DNA of 64,000 nucleotides from Bacillota bacterium (GTDB lineage Bacteria; Bacillota; Clostridia; Acetivibrionales; DTU013): contig JAEZCO010000004.1 of assembly GCA_023433505.1 (NCBI GenBank), positions 68,681 to 132,680 on the forward strand, given 5' to 3'. This document shows positions 36,034 through 45,220 of this stretch, piece by piece; position 1 is the stretch's first letter, and the number at the start of each line of letters is the position of its first letter. Position numbers and translations under genes: made by a program. The notes under the pieces are model-generated. The model saw nothing but the letters and a program-made list of their open reading frames with translations, was not told the origin of the DNA and made no database searches.

Positions 36034-36290
36034 GATGTTAAGGAAATTATGGTGGCTTGGGAAAACGCAAATCTGCTAATAGCAGTTCGTAGGAGTGATT
36101 TTTACTTATATTTCCTTAACATGGGGTTTGGAAAGGGGATTCCCCTTTCCTGGTTTAAGGAGGGTGCTCAGGATGCTTGCATCTAGGACGCATAGGCGAG
36201 CAGCAAATGCCAAAGCATTTGCGACCAGCCCGTCGAAGGGAACCATAAGGTTCCATAGCGAAAACATAAATGCGTAAGCATTTTGTTCTA
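36034..36290. repeat. Multi-hairpin intergenic region before the GH38 gene, with GCAAATGC-type repeat copy 3
   Basis: Non-coding stretch with successive dyads: GTTAAGGAAAT (36037-36047) with ATTTCCTTAAC (36110-36120) enclosing a small CTGCT/AGCAG hairpin; a perfect GGAAAGGGG/CCCCTTTCC hairpin at 36130-36150; the dispersed motif GCGAGCAGCAAATGC and GCATTTGCGACCAG at 36196-36230; GGAACC/GGTTCC at 36240-36255; and AAATGC/GCATTT near 36268-36283. It reads like a decayed mobile or REP-like element placed in the operon gap. Confidence 0.6.
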
Positions 36291-36310
36291 AACTGAGGAG
36301 GCTTGTTTAA

Positions 36311-38821
36311 ATGGCAAACGAAAATACACGTCTTTATCTGATCGGAAACGCACATATCGACCCCGTGTGGCTCTGGAGGTGGCAGGAAGGCTATGCCGAA
36401 GTAAAAGCAACCTTCCGTTCCGCCCTGGACCGCATGGAGGAATTTCCGGAGTATATTTTTACCTGCGCCGGCGCGTGCTATTACAAGTGGATAGAGGAGA
36501 GCGAACCGGAGATGTTTTCCGAAATACGCGCCAGAATAAGGGAAGGACGCTGGATTCCGGTGGGGGGCATGTGGATACAGCCGGACTGCAACCTGCCCTC
36601 CGGCGAATCCTTTGCCCGGCATTTTTTGTACAGTCAGCAATACTTCTATTCGAGATTCGGCGCTATAACCAGGGTGGGCTACAATGTAGATTCCTTCGGC
36701 CACAACGGTATGCTGCCCCAGCTGCTTCGAAAAAGCGGCATGGATTCTTACGTGTTTCTCCGGCCGGACGAGACGGAAAAGGACCTGCCCGGAAGCGTAT
36801 TTCGCTGGCATTCCCCTGACGGAAGCTGCGTGACCGCCTTTCGCGTCCTGTATAATTACGGCGACTGTATCCGGGAATCCAGCGTTTTGCCCGGGGACGA
36901 GGATAAATCCCCGGCCGTCCAGAAGCTCAACGCCGCGCGCAGGCAGGCCGAAGAGGACGGAGTGCCGCTGATGGGCTTCTATGGCATCGGTAACCACGGC
37001 GGCGGACCGACGGTACGGAATCTGCTCGAGTACGAGGAAATCATGAGGAAGGACCCCGGACTATGCTATTCGTCGCCGCCGGAATACTTTGAGGCCATCG
37101 CCGCCTATGAGGACAGGCTGCCGGATGTCTACGGAGACCTTCAAAACCACGCCCGCGGCTGCTACAGTGCCAACAGCGCCCTTAAGCTGGCCAACAGGGT
37201 TTGCGAGCAGCGGCTGGTCACGGCCGAAAAGCTGATGGCCACCGCCTATGCCGTCCTGCACACGGCCTACGACAGCGCCGCCCTTGTCTCGGCCTGGGAA
37301 AGGGTCATGTTCAACCAGTTCCACGACATCATGGGGGGCTGCTCCATACAATCCTCCGCAGCGGATGCCCTAGACAGCTACGGGTATGCCCTTGACGTCG
37401 CCGATAAGCTGATAAACGACGCGCTGCAAGCCATGTCATGGAAGGTGGACACTTCGGCGGGACTGCCTGTGGTCCGCACGAAGGAGTCCGATTGGATACT
37501 CTGGGAATACGAAAACCGCGGCACGCCCTTATTCGTATACAACCCCTGCTCCCAACCGGTTACGGTTCCAGTGACGGTGAACAGGGAAGCGGCCGGCGTG
37601 GCCGACTCGGAGCACAGTCCCGTGGCTGTGCAGAGAATACGCGGAGAGCAGTCAAACGTAAAGGATAAATATAATACGCTTTTTATGGCTGAATTGCCCC
37701 CCATGGGTTACAGGCTGTACTGGGTCTATAAAAACAGGGAGCTGGCTGCCGGCCCGCTGCCAAAGGTGTCCGCGTCGGCAAACGTGCTGGAAAACGACTT
37801 TGTCAGGCTGGAATTCAATACCCGCAACGGCCGCATCTCATCCATGCGCGACAAGCACAGCGGCCGGGAGATATTTGCGAGAGAGGCCGCCGTACCGGTG
37901 GTTATCGACGATTACGGCAACGATACCTGGGCCCATGGCGTCTCCGCCTTCGACAAAGAAGTCGGGTTTTTCTCAAATGCGCAGCTGCGCGTCGTGGAAA
38001 ACGGGCCTATCCGCGCGGTTCTGCGCGTAAAGAGCTTCTATGGGCGATCGGTGCTGCAGCAGGACTTCACCCTCTATTACAACAGCCCTCTTGCGGAGGT
38101 GCGGGTGAAGCTCGATTTCAACGAAGAGGATATCATGCTCAAGCTGTCCTTCCCCTGCAACATTGAAGACCCCGAGGCCTTGTATGAAATACCCTACGGC
38201 TTCATCGGCAAGCCGGCCAACGGATGGGAAGAGCCGGTGCAGCGGTGGATTGCGGCGGCGGGGGAGAACAGCGTTGCCATCGTCAATAACGGCAAGTATT
38301 CTGGCAGCCTGAAAGGGAACGACCTGCGTTTGGTGCTTGCCCGGGGATGCGGTTATGCGGACCATTTTTCCGTGCGTTTTGGCGAACGCGACGACGAGAT
38401 GGAATACCTGGACCAGGGGATACAAAAATTCAGCTACTGGATAGCCTATCAAAACGTCAAGGATCCGGGCGAAATCACCCGCATTGCCCAAAGACTGCAC
38501 GAAGGACCCGTGTCCATCATGGAAACCTATCACAAGGGCGAGCTGCCCTCCAGCATGGCCGGCTGCGACATTTCCGACCCCGGCGTAATGCTGACGGCCT
38601 TCAAGCGCGCCGAAAACCTGCCGGGAATGGTGGCGCGTCTTGTGCAGACCGACGCAAAAGAGGCCGCGGATGTAACCGTCGATTTCCCGATGCTGAAAAG
38701 GCGTTTTACCGCGGACTTCCGGCCGCTGGAGCTCAAGACATTCTACATCCCGGACGACGGGGCGCAGGACATCCGGGAGATACCGCTCACTGAAATCGAT
38801 TCGGCGCCAACGGCGCAATAA
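36311..38821 (+). CDS. Alpha-mannosidase, glycoside hydrolase family 38
   Basis: An 836-residue cytoplasmic retaining alpha-mannosidase. Near the start YLIGNAHIDPVWLWRWQEG gives the zinc-binding His and Asp, VGYNVDSFGHNGMLPQLL holds the nucleophile Asp (about residue 121), and FNQFHDIMGGCSIQSSA completes the metal site. The C-terminal half is the GH38 beta-sandwich. GAGGAGG stands 9 bases before the ATG. With the importer upstream and a GH106-like enzyme downstream it should split imported mannosyl oligosaccharides. Confidence 0.95.
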   Translation: MANENTRLYLIGNAHIDPVWLWRWQEGYAEVKATFRSALDRMEEFPEYIFTCAGACYYKWIEESEPEMFSEIRARIREGRWIPVGGMWIQPDCNLPSGESFARHFLYSQQYFYSRFGAITRVGYNVDSFGHNGMLPQLLRKSGMDSYVFLRPDETEKDLPGSVFRWHSPDGSCVTAFRVLYNYGDCIRESSVLPGDEDKSPAVQKLNAARRQAEEDGVPLMGFYGIGNHGGGPTVRNLLEYEEIMRKDPGLCYSSPPEYFEAIAAYEDRLPDVYGDLQNHARGCYSANSALKLANRVCEQRLVTAEKLMATAYAVLHTAYDSAALVSAWERVMFNQFHDIMGGCSIQSSAADALDSYGYALDVADKLINDALQAMSWKVDTSAGLPVVRTKESDWILWEYENRGTPLFVYNPCSQPVTVPVTVNREAAGVADSEHSPVAVQRIRGEQSNVKDKYNTLFMAELPPMGYRLYWVYKNRELAAGPLPKVSASANVLENDFVRLEFNTRNGRISSMRDKHSGREIFAREAAVPVVIDDYGNDTWAHGVSAFDKEVGFFSNAQLRVVENGPIRAVLRVKSFYGRSVLQQDFTLYYNSPLAEVRVKLDFNEEDIMLKLSFPCNIEDPEALYEIPYGFIGKPANGWEEPVQRWIAAAGENSVAIVNNGKYSGSLKGNDLRLVLARGCGYADHFSVRFGERDDEMEYLDQGIQKFSYWIAYQNVKDPGEITRIAQRLHEGPVSIMETYHKGELPSSMAGCDISDPGVMLTAFKRAENLPGMVARLVQTDAKEAADVTVDFPMLKRRFTADFRPLELKTFYIPDDGAQDIREIPLTEIDSAPTAQ

Positions 38822-38837
38822 TTGCAGGAGGATACAA

Positions 38838-39782
38838 ATGAAATCCAGAGAACGCATTGACAAGGCATTGTCTTTCATAGAGACAGACAGGCCGCCGCAT
38901 TTTGAAAACCACTTCGGGCTGACAGAGGAAGCCTTTGGACTGAGCTTTCCGACGCATGGGGAGCTTCAGCGGGCGTCCATTAAGGAAAGGGAAATGCTTT
39001 ATGGAAGAATGGCTGAGCTTTATGCCAGGATTATTGAGAAATACAGGTGGGACGCGGTGGCGCTGTGGACTCCGGGCAGCAGGGACGAGCTTCAATATGA
39101 CTTTATCCCTTTTCTGCAAAAATACCTGGGCGGAGACTTCCCGATTATAAACCATGTGTGGTCGTCCTTCGTGGACCTTGAAACCGTGAAGGATTATACG
39201 GAGTTTTCCATAAAGATGTTTGAAGAGCCGGAAGAAATACATGCCTGGGCAAGGAAGATGCTGGAGGAAGCCAGACTACACGCGCAAAGGTCCATCGACG
39301 CCGGAGTATATGGAATAATCATTGCCAGCGATTCGGCCTTCAACAGCGGCTCCTTTCTTCCGCCTGACAAGTATGCGGAATTCAGCGCCCCCTATGCCAA
39401 AGAGCTCATCGGCCTGATTCAAAGCCAGGGAGTAAAGGCGGGCTACCACACCGATGGCAACATCATGGGGATACTTGACACGATTATCGGGATGAAACCC
39501 GATTATTTGCACTCCATCGACCCCATGGCCGGGATGGATATCAAGGTGGTCAAGGAAAGGACCTATGGAAAGGTCGCCCTGATGGGGAATGTCCAGTGTA
39601 ATTATTTACAGGACGGGCCCGATGAGGATATAAAAAAATCAGCCGGGTACTGCCTGGACCACGGACCTGCCGGAGGCGGCTATATATTCAGTACCAGCAA
39701 TGTGGTGTTCAAAGGACTTCCATTAAGAAGCTATGAAGTGATGCTCGATTATTTCTGGAATAGATATCCGGCGGCGGAATAA
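38838..39782 (+). CDS. URO-D superfamily protein beside glycosidase genes
   Basis: A 314-residue barrel protein of the uroporphyrinogen decarboxylase/methyltransferase superfamily, shorter than HemE. It opens MKSRERIDKALSFIETDRPPHFENHFG; the place of the zinc H-x-C-G reads GYHTDGNIMGIL, so the Cys is absent. The ending GPAGGGYIFSTSNVVFKGLPLRSY is group-typical. AGGAGG lies 7 bases before the ATG, and the gene sits 16 bases after GH38 and shortly before the GH106-like gene, so it acts in the same pathway. The reaction is unknown; demethylation of O-methyl sugars is a guess. Confidence 0.75.
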   Translation: MKSRERIDKALSFIETDRPPHFENHFGLTEEAFGLSFPTHGELQRASIKEREMLYGRMAELYARIIEKYRWDAVALWTPGSRDELQYDFIPFLQKYLGGDFPIINHVWSSFVDLETVKDYTEFSIKMFEEPEEIHAWARKMLEEARLHAQRSIDAGVYGIIIASDSAFNSGSFLPPDKYAEFSAPYAKELIGLIQSQGVKAGYHTDGNIMGILDTIIGMKPDYLHSIDPMAGMDIKVVKERTYGKVALMGNVQCNYLQDGPDEDIKKSAGYCLDHGPAGGGYIFSTSNVVFKGLPLRSYEVMLDYFWNRYPAAE

Positions 39783-39852
39783 TGATGCCGGAGGAATGGA
39801 GAAAGGCAATCCCTTGGCTGTATAAATGGCTGAGAGAGGCTGGTGTGGTGTT

Positions 39853-42594
39853 ATGAAGGAATACCTTGAGTTGTTGAAAAACCCTCCTGAGGAGGCCCGG
39901 GGAGGTACAAGGTGGTGGTGGTACGGCAGTGCCGTGACCAGGGAAGGAATCTCCAGACAGCTTGAATTCATGAAGGATGCAGGAATTGGCAGTGTGGAAA
40001 TACAGGTCTTATACCCTTTGAGCCCGGATGATCCGGCCCTGGGAATCAAAAACCTTCCGTACTTTTCACCGGAATTTTTTGATATGCTTGCACATGCCTT
40101 GGAGGCTGCTGAAGAAAAGGGAATGCAGGTGGACTTTACGCTGGGCTCCTCCTGGCCCTACGGCGGCCCCTTCATCACCCATGAAATGTCTGCGCAGCAG
40201 GCTGCAAATTATCAGGTGGATATCTGTGGTCCCTGCCGCTTTTCCTATGATTTTACTTCAAGGGTCACCGGCAGGATCATACGGCTTCAAATGGGACGCT
40301 TGGAATGCGGGAAAATGCTGGAGGAAACCGCTCTTGATCTCACAGACCGCCTGCAGAAGAAATATCTTTATGGATGGGAATATGGGGAATTTATTGAAAA
40401 TATCGAGGTGCCCGAGGGCAATTGGAAGGTTTTTGCGGTTTATATACAGAAATACAGGCAGCTTACAGGCATCCCTGCTCCTAACATGGAAGGGTATGCC
40501 ATGGATCATTGCAGGAGGGATGTAACGGACTATTTCCTGAAAAACGCTGGGGAGCCTATAATAAAAAGGCTTGGAGCTTCAAGGATAAGGTCTTTCTTTT
40601 GTGATTCCATTGAAGTGGAAGGCCATAACTGGACGGAGGGGCTTCCGGATGAATTTCAAAAAAGAAGGGGATACGACCTTGCCCCTTATTTGTATGCCCT
40701 TTGGGGCGACATGGGAGATGCTACGCCAGAAATAAGGCATGACTTTTTTAAAACCCTGTCGGAGCTGACACTGGAGAACTTTTTCCAGCCTTTTGCCGAT
40801 TGGTGCAGGGCAAAGGGTTCCGGTTCAAGGGTCCAGGCCCATGGGACCTGGGCGGACATTCTGAAGGCTTATGCAACGGCGGATATCCCCGAAGGGGAAA
40901 CCTTCGGCGAAGGCGACCGGTTTGAAGTGAATACCGTGCATAGAAAGCTTGCTTCTTCAGCAGGGCATCTATATGGAAAACCGCTTATATCCAATGAATC
41001 CTTCACCTGGCTCAGGATGCCGCGGTTCATGGAAACCCTTGAACAGATGAAAGCGGCTGTAGATGCAATATTCCTTGACGGAATGAATATGATCGTAAAC
41101 CATGGATATGCCTACACACCGGAAGCAATACCGGCGCCAGGATGGGCCTTCTATGCTTCGTCCCATATATGCCACCTCAATACCTGGTGGCCATACTATA
41201 AAGAGCTTGGAACATATATCCAAACTGTAAGCGCATTCCTGCGGAGAGGCAGGAATGTGGCAGAAGTGGCTGTATACCTTCCACAGGCTGATGTCTGGTC
41301 AGAAAATGTCATTGCTGATCTGCATATTGCCATGAAACTGGAGGAGTATATCGGAAAGAAGCTGATCAACAGTCTTAACCGGCAGGGTTATTACTTTGAT
41401 TATATCAATGATGAAGCCTTGACAGGTCTTGGGACCATTCACGGGAATGGACTGGAGATCAATGAAAATACTTACAAGGTTATCATTTTGCCGCAGGTAC
41501 GAAGGCTGCCTTCTGAGACTGCCTTAAAGCTTCAGGAATTTGTCGGACAGGGAGGTATCCTGGTGGCTGCCGGAGGTATTCCTGAAAAAGGCTGCGGGTA
41601 CTTATCGGGGAACGGTGCCGGTCCTTCGGTAAGAATAATCATGTCGTCTCTTTTCCCCGGTAGAAAGGATAGCTGGGTGCAGGTGGGCAAGGGCAGGACC
41701 TTGCATGTATCCGACAGTGCATCCGGCACGGCGGAGCTTTTTCAGGAAGCTTTCAAGCCGGATTTGCATATAGGCAGTAATAATGGAGCAATAGGGTATG
41801 TACACAGGTTTGATCATGGCTATGACCTTTATTTCATATCAAATATAAGCAGTCTGGAGTGTCCTGCGGTCCTGGACTTCAAAAACGCAGGCACACAATT
41901 TACTGTAATGGATCTTCTAGAAAAAAAGGTTATTACGGTAAAAGGGTATGCTTTTACGGGAGGAGCCGGGTCCTTAAGACTGGAGATCGACTTTGCGCCT
42001 TTTCAATCCCTGTTGGTTTTGTTCGGAAAGGATGTCCAAAGCAGCAGGACCGACAACACTGTAAAACTCTGCCACGGGATGGACATATCCGGCGGATGGC
42101 ATTTTTCCATACCGTCAAAAGACCTGGAGCTGGCAATGGAAACCGTACATACATGGGAGACCGTAGAGGAGTTAAAATACTATACGGGAGAAGGAATATA
42201 CAGGAAAACACTGTTTGCAGACAGCGCAATTTTAAAAAGCGAAAGGCTTCTGCTTTCTTTCGAGAAAGTGGCTGAAGTAGCTGAAATATACGTAAACGGA
42301 GTATCCGCAGGCGTTTTATGGAAGGCTCCCAGAGAGCTTGATATCAGACCGTATCTGAAGGAAGGGGCCAATGAACTGATGGTCAAGGTTGTAAACCTAT
42401 GGATCAACGACGCTGTCAATCCCAAAAAGGAAGAATTCCTCAGCAGCCGGACAGTTATAGACGAATGGCCTTATTTTGCTGACACTATCGGTCATATCCG
42501 GCAAAAACGCCTTTACAACTGGCGGGAAAGGGAGCACATAAAACAGCCGCTGCCATCAGGAATAGGTGGAAAGGTCATGCTAAAAAGCATGTAG
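39853..42594 (+). CDS. GH106-like glycoside hydrolase (alpha-L-rhamnosidase-type)
   Basis: A 913-residue cytoplasmic enzyme. The N-terminal barrel opens GGTRWWWYGSAVTREGISRQLEFMKDAGIGSVEIQVLYPL, the usual beginning of GH106-like proteins, with SFFCDSIEVEGHNWTEGLP and SRVQAHGTWADILKAYATADIPEGE later. The C-terminal part has a galactose-binding-like jelly roll (RLLLSFEKVAEVAEIYVNG, WKAPRELDI). ATG 39853 is used; ATG 39826 in the same frame is possible, and neither has a good ribosome-binding site. Exact sugar specificity is not visible. Confidence 0.8.
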   Translation: MKEYLELLKNPPEEARGGTRWWWYGSAVTREGISRQLEFMKDAGIGSVEIQVLYPLSPDDPALGIKNLPYFSPEFFDMLAHALEAAEEKGMQVDFTLGSSWPYGGPFITHEMSAQQAANYQVDICGPCRFSYDFTSRVTGRIIRLQMGRLECGKMLEETALDLTDRLQKKYLYGWEYGEFIENIEVPEGNWKVFAVYIQKYRQLTGIPAPNMEGYAMDHCRRDVTDYFLKNAGEPIIKRLGASRIRSFFCDSIEVEGHNWTEGLPDEFQKRRGYDLAPYLYALWGDMGDATPEIRHDFFKTLSELTLENFFQPFADWCRAKGSGSRVQAHGTWADILKAYATADIPEGETFGEGDRFEVNTVHRKLASSAGHLYGKPLISNESFTWLRMPRFMETLEQMKAAVDAIFLDGMNMIVNHGYAYTPEAIPAPGWAFYASSHICHLNTWWPYYKELGTYIQTVSAFLRRGRNVAEVAVYLPQADVWSENVIADLHIAMKLEEYIGKKLINSLNRQGYYFDYINDEALTGLGTIHGNGLEINENTYKVIILPQVRRLPSETALKLQEFVGQGGILVAAGGIPEKGCGYLSGNGAGPSVRIIMSSLFPGRKDSWVQVGKGRTLHVSDSASGTAELFQEAFKPDLHIGSNNGAIGYVHRFDHGYDLYFISNISSLECPAVLDFKNAGTQFTVMDLLEKKVITVKGYAFTGGAGSLRLEIDFAPFQSLLVLFGKDVQSSRTDNTVKLCHGMDISGGWHFSIPSKDLELAMETVHTWETVEELKYYTGEGIYRKTLFADSAILKSERLLLSFEKVAEVAEIYVNGVSAGVLWKAPRELDIRPYLKEGANELMVKVVNLWINDAVNPKKEEFLSSRTVIDEWPYFADTIGHIRQKRLYNWREREHIKQPLPSGIGGKVMLKSM

Positions 42595-42666
42595 ACTATT
42601 TGAGCATAGGGATATTGAAGGGTCCTACTCCGCTTCTTGACGCCCATATCCCATGCAAACATCAGA

Positions 42667-42711
42667 GTGCTGCCCGGCGCGTAATGGATAGGGCTCGGCA
42701 GCCACTTTTTA
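42667..42711 (+). terminator. Terminator between convergent genes
   Basis: GTGCTGCC pairs with GGCAGCCAC (one bulged base), followed by TTTTTATTT, in the gap between the GH106-like gene and the reverse-strand radical SAM gene. Confidence 0.5.
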
Positions 42712-42715
42712 TTTC

Positions 42716-43585
42716 TCAAAAAAGACTTAACTGCTCCATTTGCTGTTTGTCTTCAAAGGTATTCAGATACTCAAATATCTCATCATTGTTGCAGATAATG
42801 CCATGCTTTTTGCACTCGCTGCGGAAAATATCCATCAGCGTATCGTTGTTATCACTGGGCACTTCATAGCTGTAGCCGTATCTCTTTTGATATTTTTGCT
42901 TAAGTCCGGGAAAATGCCGGTCGAGCTTTGCATAAAAATATTCCCTGTCCCCGTCCCGCAGTGTCAGCCCCATGCTGAAGCAAATAATACCATAGACCTT
43001 GGCCTTAATGCAATAATCCAGGATGCCCCTCAGATTTTCCTCCGTGTCGTTGATAAAGGGCAAAATGGGGCTTAACCATACAACTGTGGGGATTTTGTTG
43101 TCAAGCATAATTTTCAGAACCTCAAAGCGCTCTCTTGTAGTGGAGACAGCAGGCTCAATAATCTTACACAAGCTTTCGTCATAAGTAGTGAGCGTTATCT
43201 GAACGACACATTTGGATTTTTGGTTTATACTTTTCAGAAGATCGAGGTCGCGCAAGATACGGTTCGATTTCGTCAGAATGCTAAGGCCGAAGCCGTATTT
43301 CTCTATAATTTCAAGGCACCTTCGCGTATAGTTCAGTTCCATTTCAATGTGCATATAGGGGTCGCACATTGACCCAGTGCCGATCATACATTTTTTGCGC
43401 TTTTTCCGGAGCGCTGCCTCCAATAATTCAGGCGCGTTGCTTTTAACCTCAATATCCTCGAAGTCATGCTCCATATTATAGCACTTGCTTCTGCTGTCGC
43501 AGTAAATGCAGCCGTGGGTACAGCCGCGATATATGTTCATCCCATTGTGTGGGGACAGAATGGCCTTTACTTCTTTAAAGTGCAT
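42716..43585 (-). CDS. Radical SAM protein of the spore photoproduct lyase-like group
   Basis: A 289-residue radical SAM enzyme. The cluster motif is YRGCTHGCIYCDSRSKCY (C-x3-C-x2-C) at about residues 22-29, preceded by the group's opening ILSPHNGMNIYRG. KKCMIGTGSMCDPYMHIE and WLSPILPFINDTEENLRGIL match the SplB-like/Rv2578c group. The function of this group is not established; true SplB repairs spore DNA photoproducts but is longer. Confidence 0.85.
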   Translation of the reverse strand: MHFKEVKAILSPHNGMNIYRGCTHGCIYCDSRSKCYNMEHDFEDIEVKSNAPELLEAALRKKRKKCMIGTGSMCDPYMHIEMELNYTRRCLEIIEKYGFGLSILTKSNRILRDLDLLKSINQKSKCVVQITLTTYDESLCKIIEPAVSTTRERFEVLKIMLDNKIPTVVWLSPILPFINDTEENLRGILDYCIKAKVYGIICFSMGLTLRDGDREYFYAKLDRHFPGLKQKYQKRYGYSYEVPSDNNDTLMDIFRSECKKHGIICNNDEIFEYLNTFEDKQQMEQLSLF

Positions 43586-43716
43586 ATTGATTTACCTTCT
43601 TTCACCCCAGTATACGTCATACTTACGAGGGTATCTTCTATAATAACCGATTGAACCGTCCATTCTCAAGGGCAAATCATACCGATATAGTTTTATAAAA
43701 TGTATGGCGTTTTTAG

Positions 43717-43800
43717 TCATCCTCCAAGCAACTGCTCAATCCATTGATAACATTCATTCAATTCCTGTCCGTTCCTCCATGATACAGATAGAGTGCTACA
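43717..43800 (-). pseudogene. Possible C-terminal gene fragment
   Basis: Downstream of the radical SAM gene at 43796, on the same strand but in another frame, codons read SVSWRNGQELNECYQWIEQ then LLGG and a stop at 43717-43719. There is no start or ribosome-binding site of its own. It looks like the tail of a decayed gene; chance is the alternative. Confidence 0.25.
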
Positions 43801-44773
43801 TATGAATATAGTGGCCGTAAGGCTGTAGGTCCGGCAAATCTGCCTTTTTCTCCATTACAAGGAATTTGCGGATGTCAAAGCAAAGATCACATTTGCCTGT
43901 ATAGTTCTCTTCGGGGATAAAGCCGTAGCTCTTGACTGCAAAGTCAAACAACCCTTTAATCCCTTCCATACTCAGGGAATAAAGTACCGGATATTTCTCA
44001 ACCTTTGCACCGTCGGACAGATCCTTAAAGTAGATTGATAGCCCTGGGCAGGATTGAGGAATAAAATTGCCGTACAAATCAATATGAAAATGGTGCGTGC
44101 CCCACAATTCCTTACAGGGAGCGGAGCCTTCAAGGATTTGCCGCAGCGGGACGGATCTTATATACCGTTTATAGGTTTGCAGGGCTCTTCCCCTTAAATT
44201 CAGCTGGTACCGTTTCATCAGCCGCAGCTGATATCCGGAGCCGAAGAACCTTTCATACTCCTCCGGCGAATGTCTTTCAGCATCCCCCATGGCGTCCAGA
44301 TCACCCCAGAACTCCATAAGCCACGGAAAAACATCCATTCTATGTTGTCTGCATGCCTCCAATAAGCCCTTCACTTTGCAGAAGGGTATAAATTCATTAT
44401 GGAAAGGATCTATGGAAACCAACAAGGTATGTACACCATGGCCTTGAAGCTGCCGGAGTAAATCGCCGGTCTTGTCGAGATCCTTATGCCAGGATGCATT
44501 GGTCTCTACATATTCGATCTGTATTCTATGGTCTCCGGCTGCCTTCAGGACAGGGAAAAGTTTTTCCGGATGCAGCAGCGGTTCCCCGCCACCAATATGG
44601 ATAGAATTGCAGCCTGACTGCTTCAGCAGCAGAAATATTTCTCCGGCCAGCTCAGCCGGCATATAGTCTTTGGGCCAGGCAGGAGAACTGGCATATACGC
44701 AATGCTTGCATTTTGATGAGCAATCATAATTGGTTATGATCCCTCCGGAAACCAGCCGATTGAATCGGAGCAT
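43796..44773 (-). CDS. Radical SAM protein with C-terminal Cys motif
   Basis: A 325-residue radical SAM enzyme. CSSKCKHC at residues 18-25 is the cluster motif, and SIHIGGGEPLLHPEKLFPVL the following GGE strand. The end has GKCDLCFDIRKFL, a partial auxiliary Cys site. The middle, RGRALQTYKRYIRSV and FHIDLYGNFIPQSCPGLSI, fits peptide- or metabolite-modifying radical SAM proteins that lack a full SPASM domain. No peptide precursor gene is visible nearby. The function is unknown. Confidence 0.83.
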   Translation of the reverse strand: MLRFNRLVSGGIITNYDCSSKCKHCVYASSPAWPKDYMPAELAGEIFLLLKQSGCNSIHIGGGEPLLHPEKLFPVLKAAGDHRIQIEYVETNASWHKDLDKTGDLLRQLQGHGVHTLLVSIDPFHNEFIPFCKVKGLLEACRQHRMDVFPWLMEFWGDLDAMGDAERHSPEEYERFFGSGYQLRLMKRYQLNLRGRALQTYKRYIRSVPLRQILEGSAPCKELWGTHHFHIDLYGNFIPQSCPGLSIYFKDLSDGAKVEKYPVLYSLSMEGIKGLFDFAVKSYGFIPEENYTGKCDLCFDIRKFLVMEKKADLPDLQPYGHYIHM

Positions 44774-44878
44774 GTCTTAAAATCACCTCTGTCGGAATTT
44801 TGGTAAATAGAATTAAAGTTTAATCGGCCCGAGAATAGGGCTTTCTGTCATTGGTCAAGCCGAGAAGGCTTGTGCTGC

Positions 44879-45109
44879 TTAAATTTCTTCCAACAATTGT
44901 GATACAGGTATTTGCAGCGCATCACATATCTCAAATAATACTTCTAAAGAAAAAGGCTTATCGCAATTCTGGGCTTCAATCTTGGTAAGGTAACTAAGAC
45001 TGATCGAGATCTTATCGGCAAGCTCCTGCTGGGTAAATCCTGCCTTTTTCCTGTAGTATTGAATTTTTCGCCCTATTATCTTATATCTTTCAGAGTATTT
45101 GCTTACCAT
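44879..45109 (-). CDS. XRE family helix-turn-helix regulator
   Basis: A 76-residue single-domain repressor: IGRKIQYYRKKAGFTQQELADKISISLSYLTKIE is the helix-turn-helix, followed by FEICDALQIPVSQLLEEI. ATG 45109 is chosen with GAGG about 11 bases upstream. It is divergent from the gene at 45221, with a palindrome over that gene's promoter, so it probably controls that gene. Confidence 0.9.
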   Translation of the reverse strand: MVSKYSERYKIIGRKIQYYRKKAGFTQQELADKISISLSYLTKIEAQNCDKPFSLEVLFEICDALQIPVSQLLEEI

Positions 45110-45158
45110 TGTATATAACACCTCATGGAAATTGTATCCGATTTACTAAAATAAAAAG

Positions 45159-45188
45159 TTTCACTTATAGTGAAATAGATGATATAAT
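45159..45188 (+). promoter_or_regulatory. Promoter and XRE operator of the gene at 45221
   Basis: The perfect palindrome TTTCACTTATAGTGAAA (45159-45175) covers the -35 (TTCACT, 45160-45165); TATAAT follows at 45183-45188 after 17 bases. The divergent XRE protein is the obvious binder. Confidence 0.7.
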
Positions 45189-45220
45189 GTTAAATGAATT
45201 TGCTGCAAGGAGGATTTGCC

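Noticed and set aside
36155..38878. Long open frames on the minus strand within the GH38 gene
   Set aside because: They reflect the G+C-rich codon use of the forward gene; they lack ribosome-binding sites and their translations have no domain-like pattern. The same holds for minus-strand frames at 32910-33683, 34380-34919, 35253-35999 and 52999-53976.
42716..43585. Spore photoproduct lyase (splB)
   Set aside because: The protein is about 50 residues shorter and its Cys motif context is that of the uncharacterised SplB-like group.
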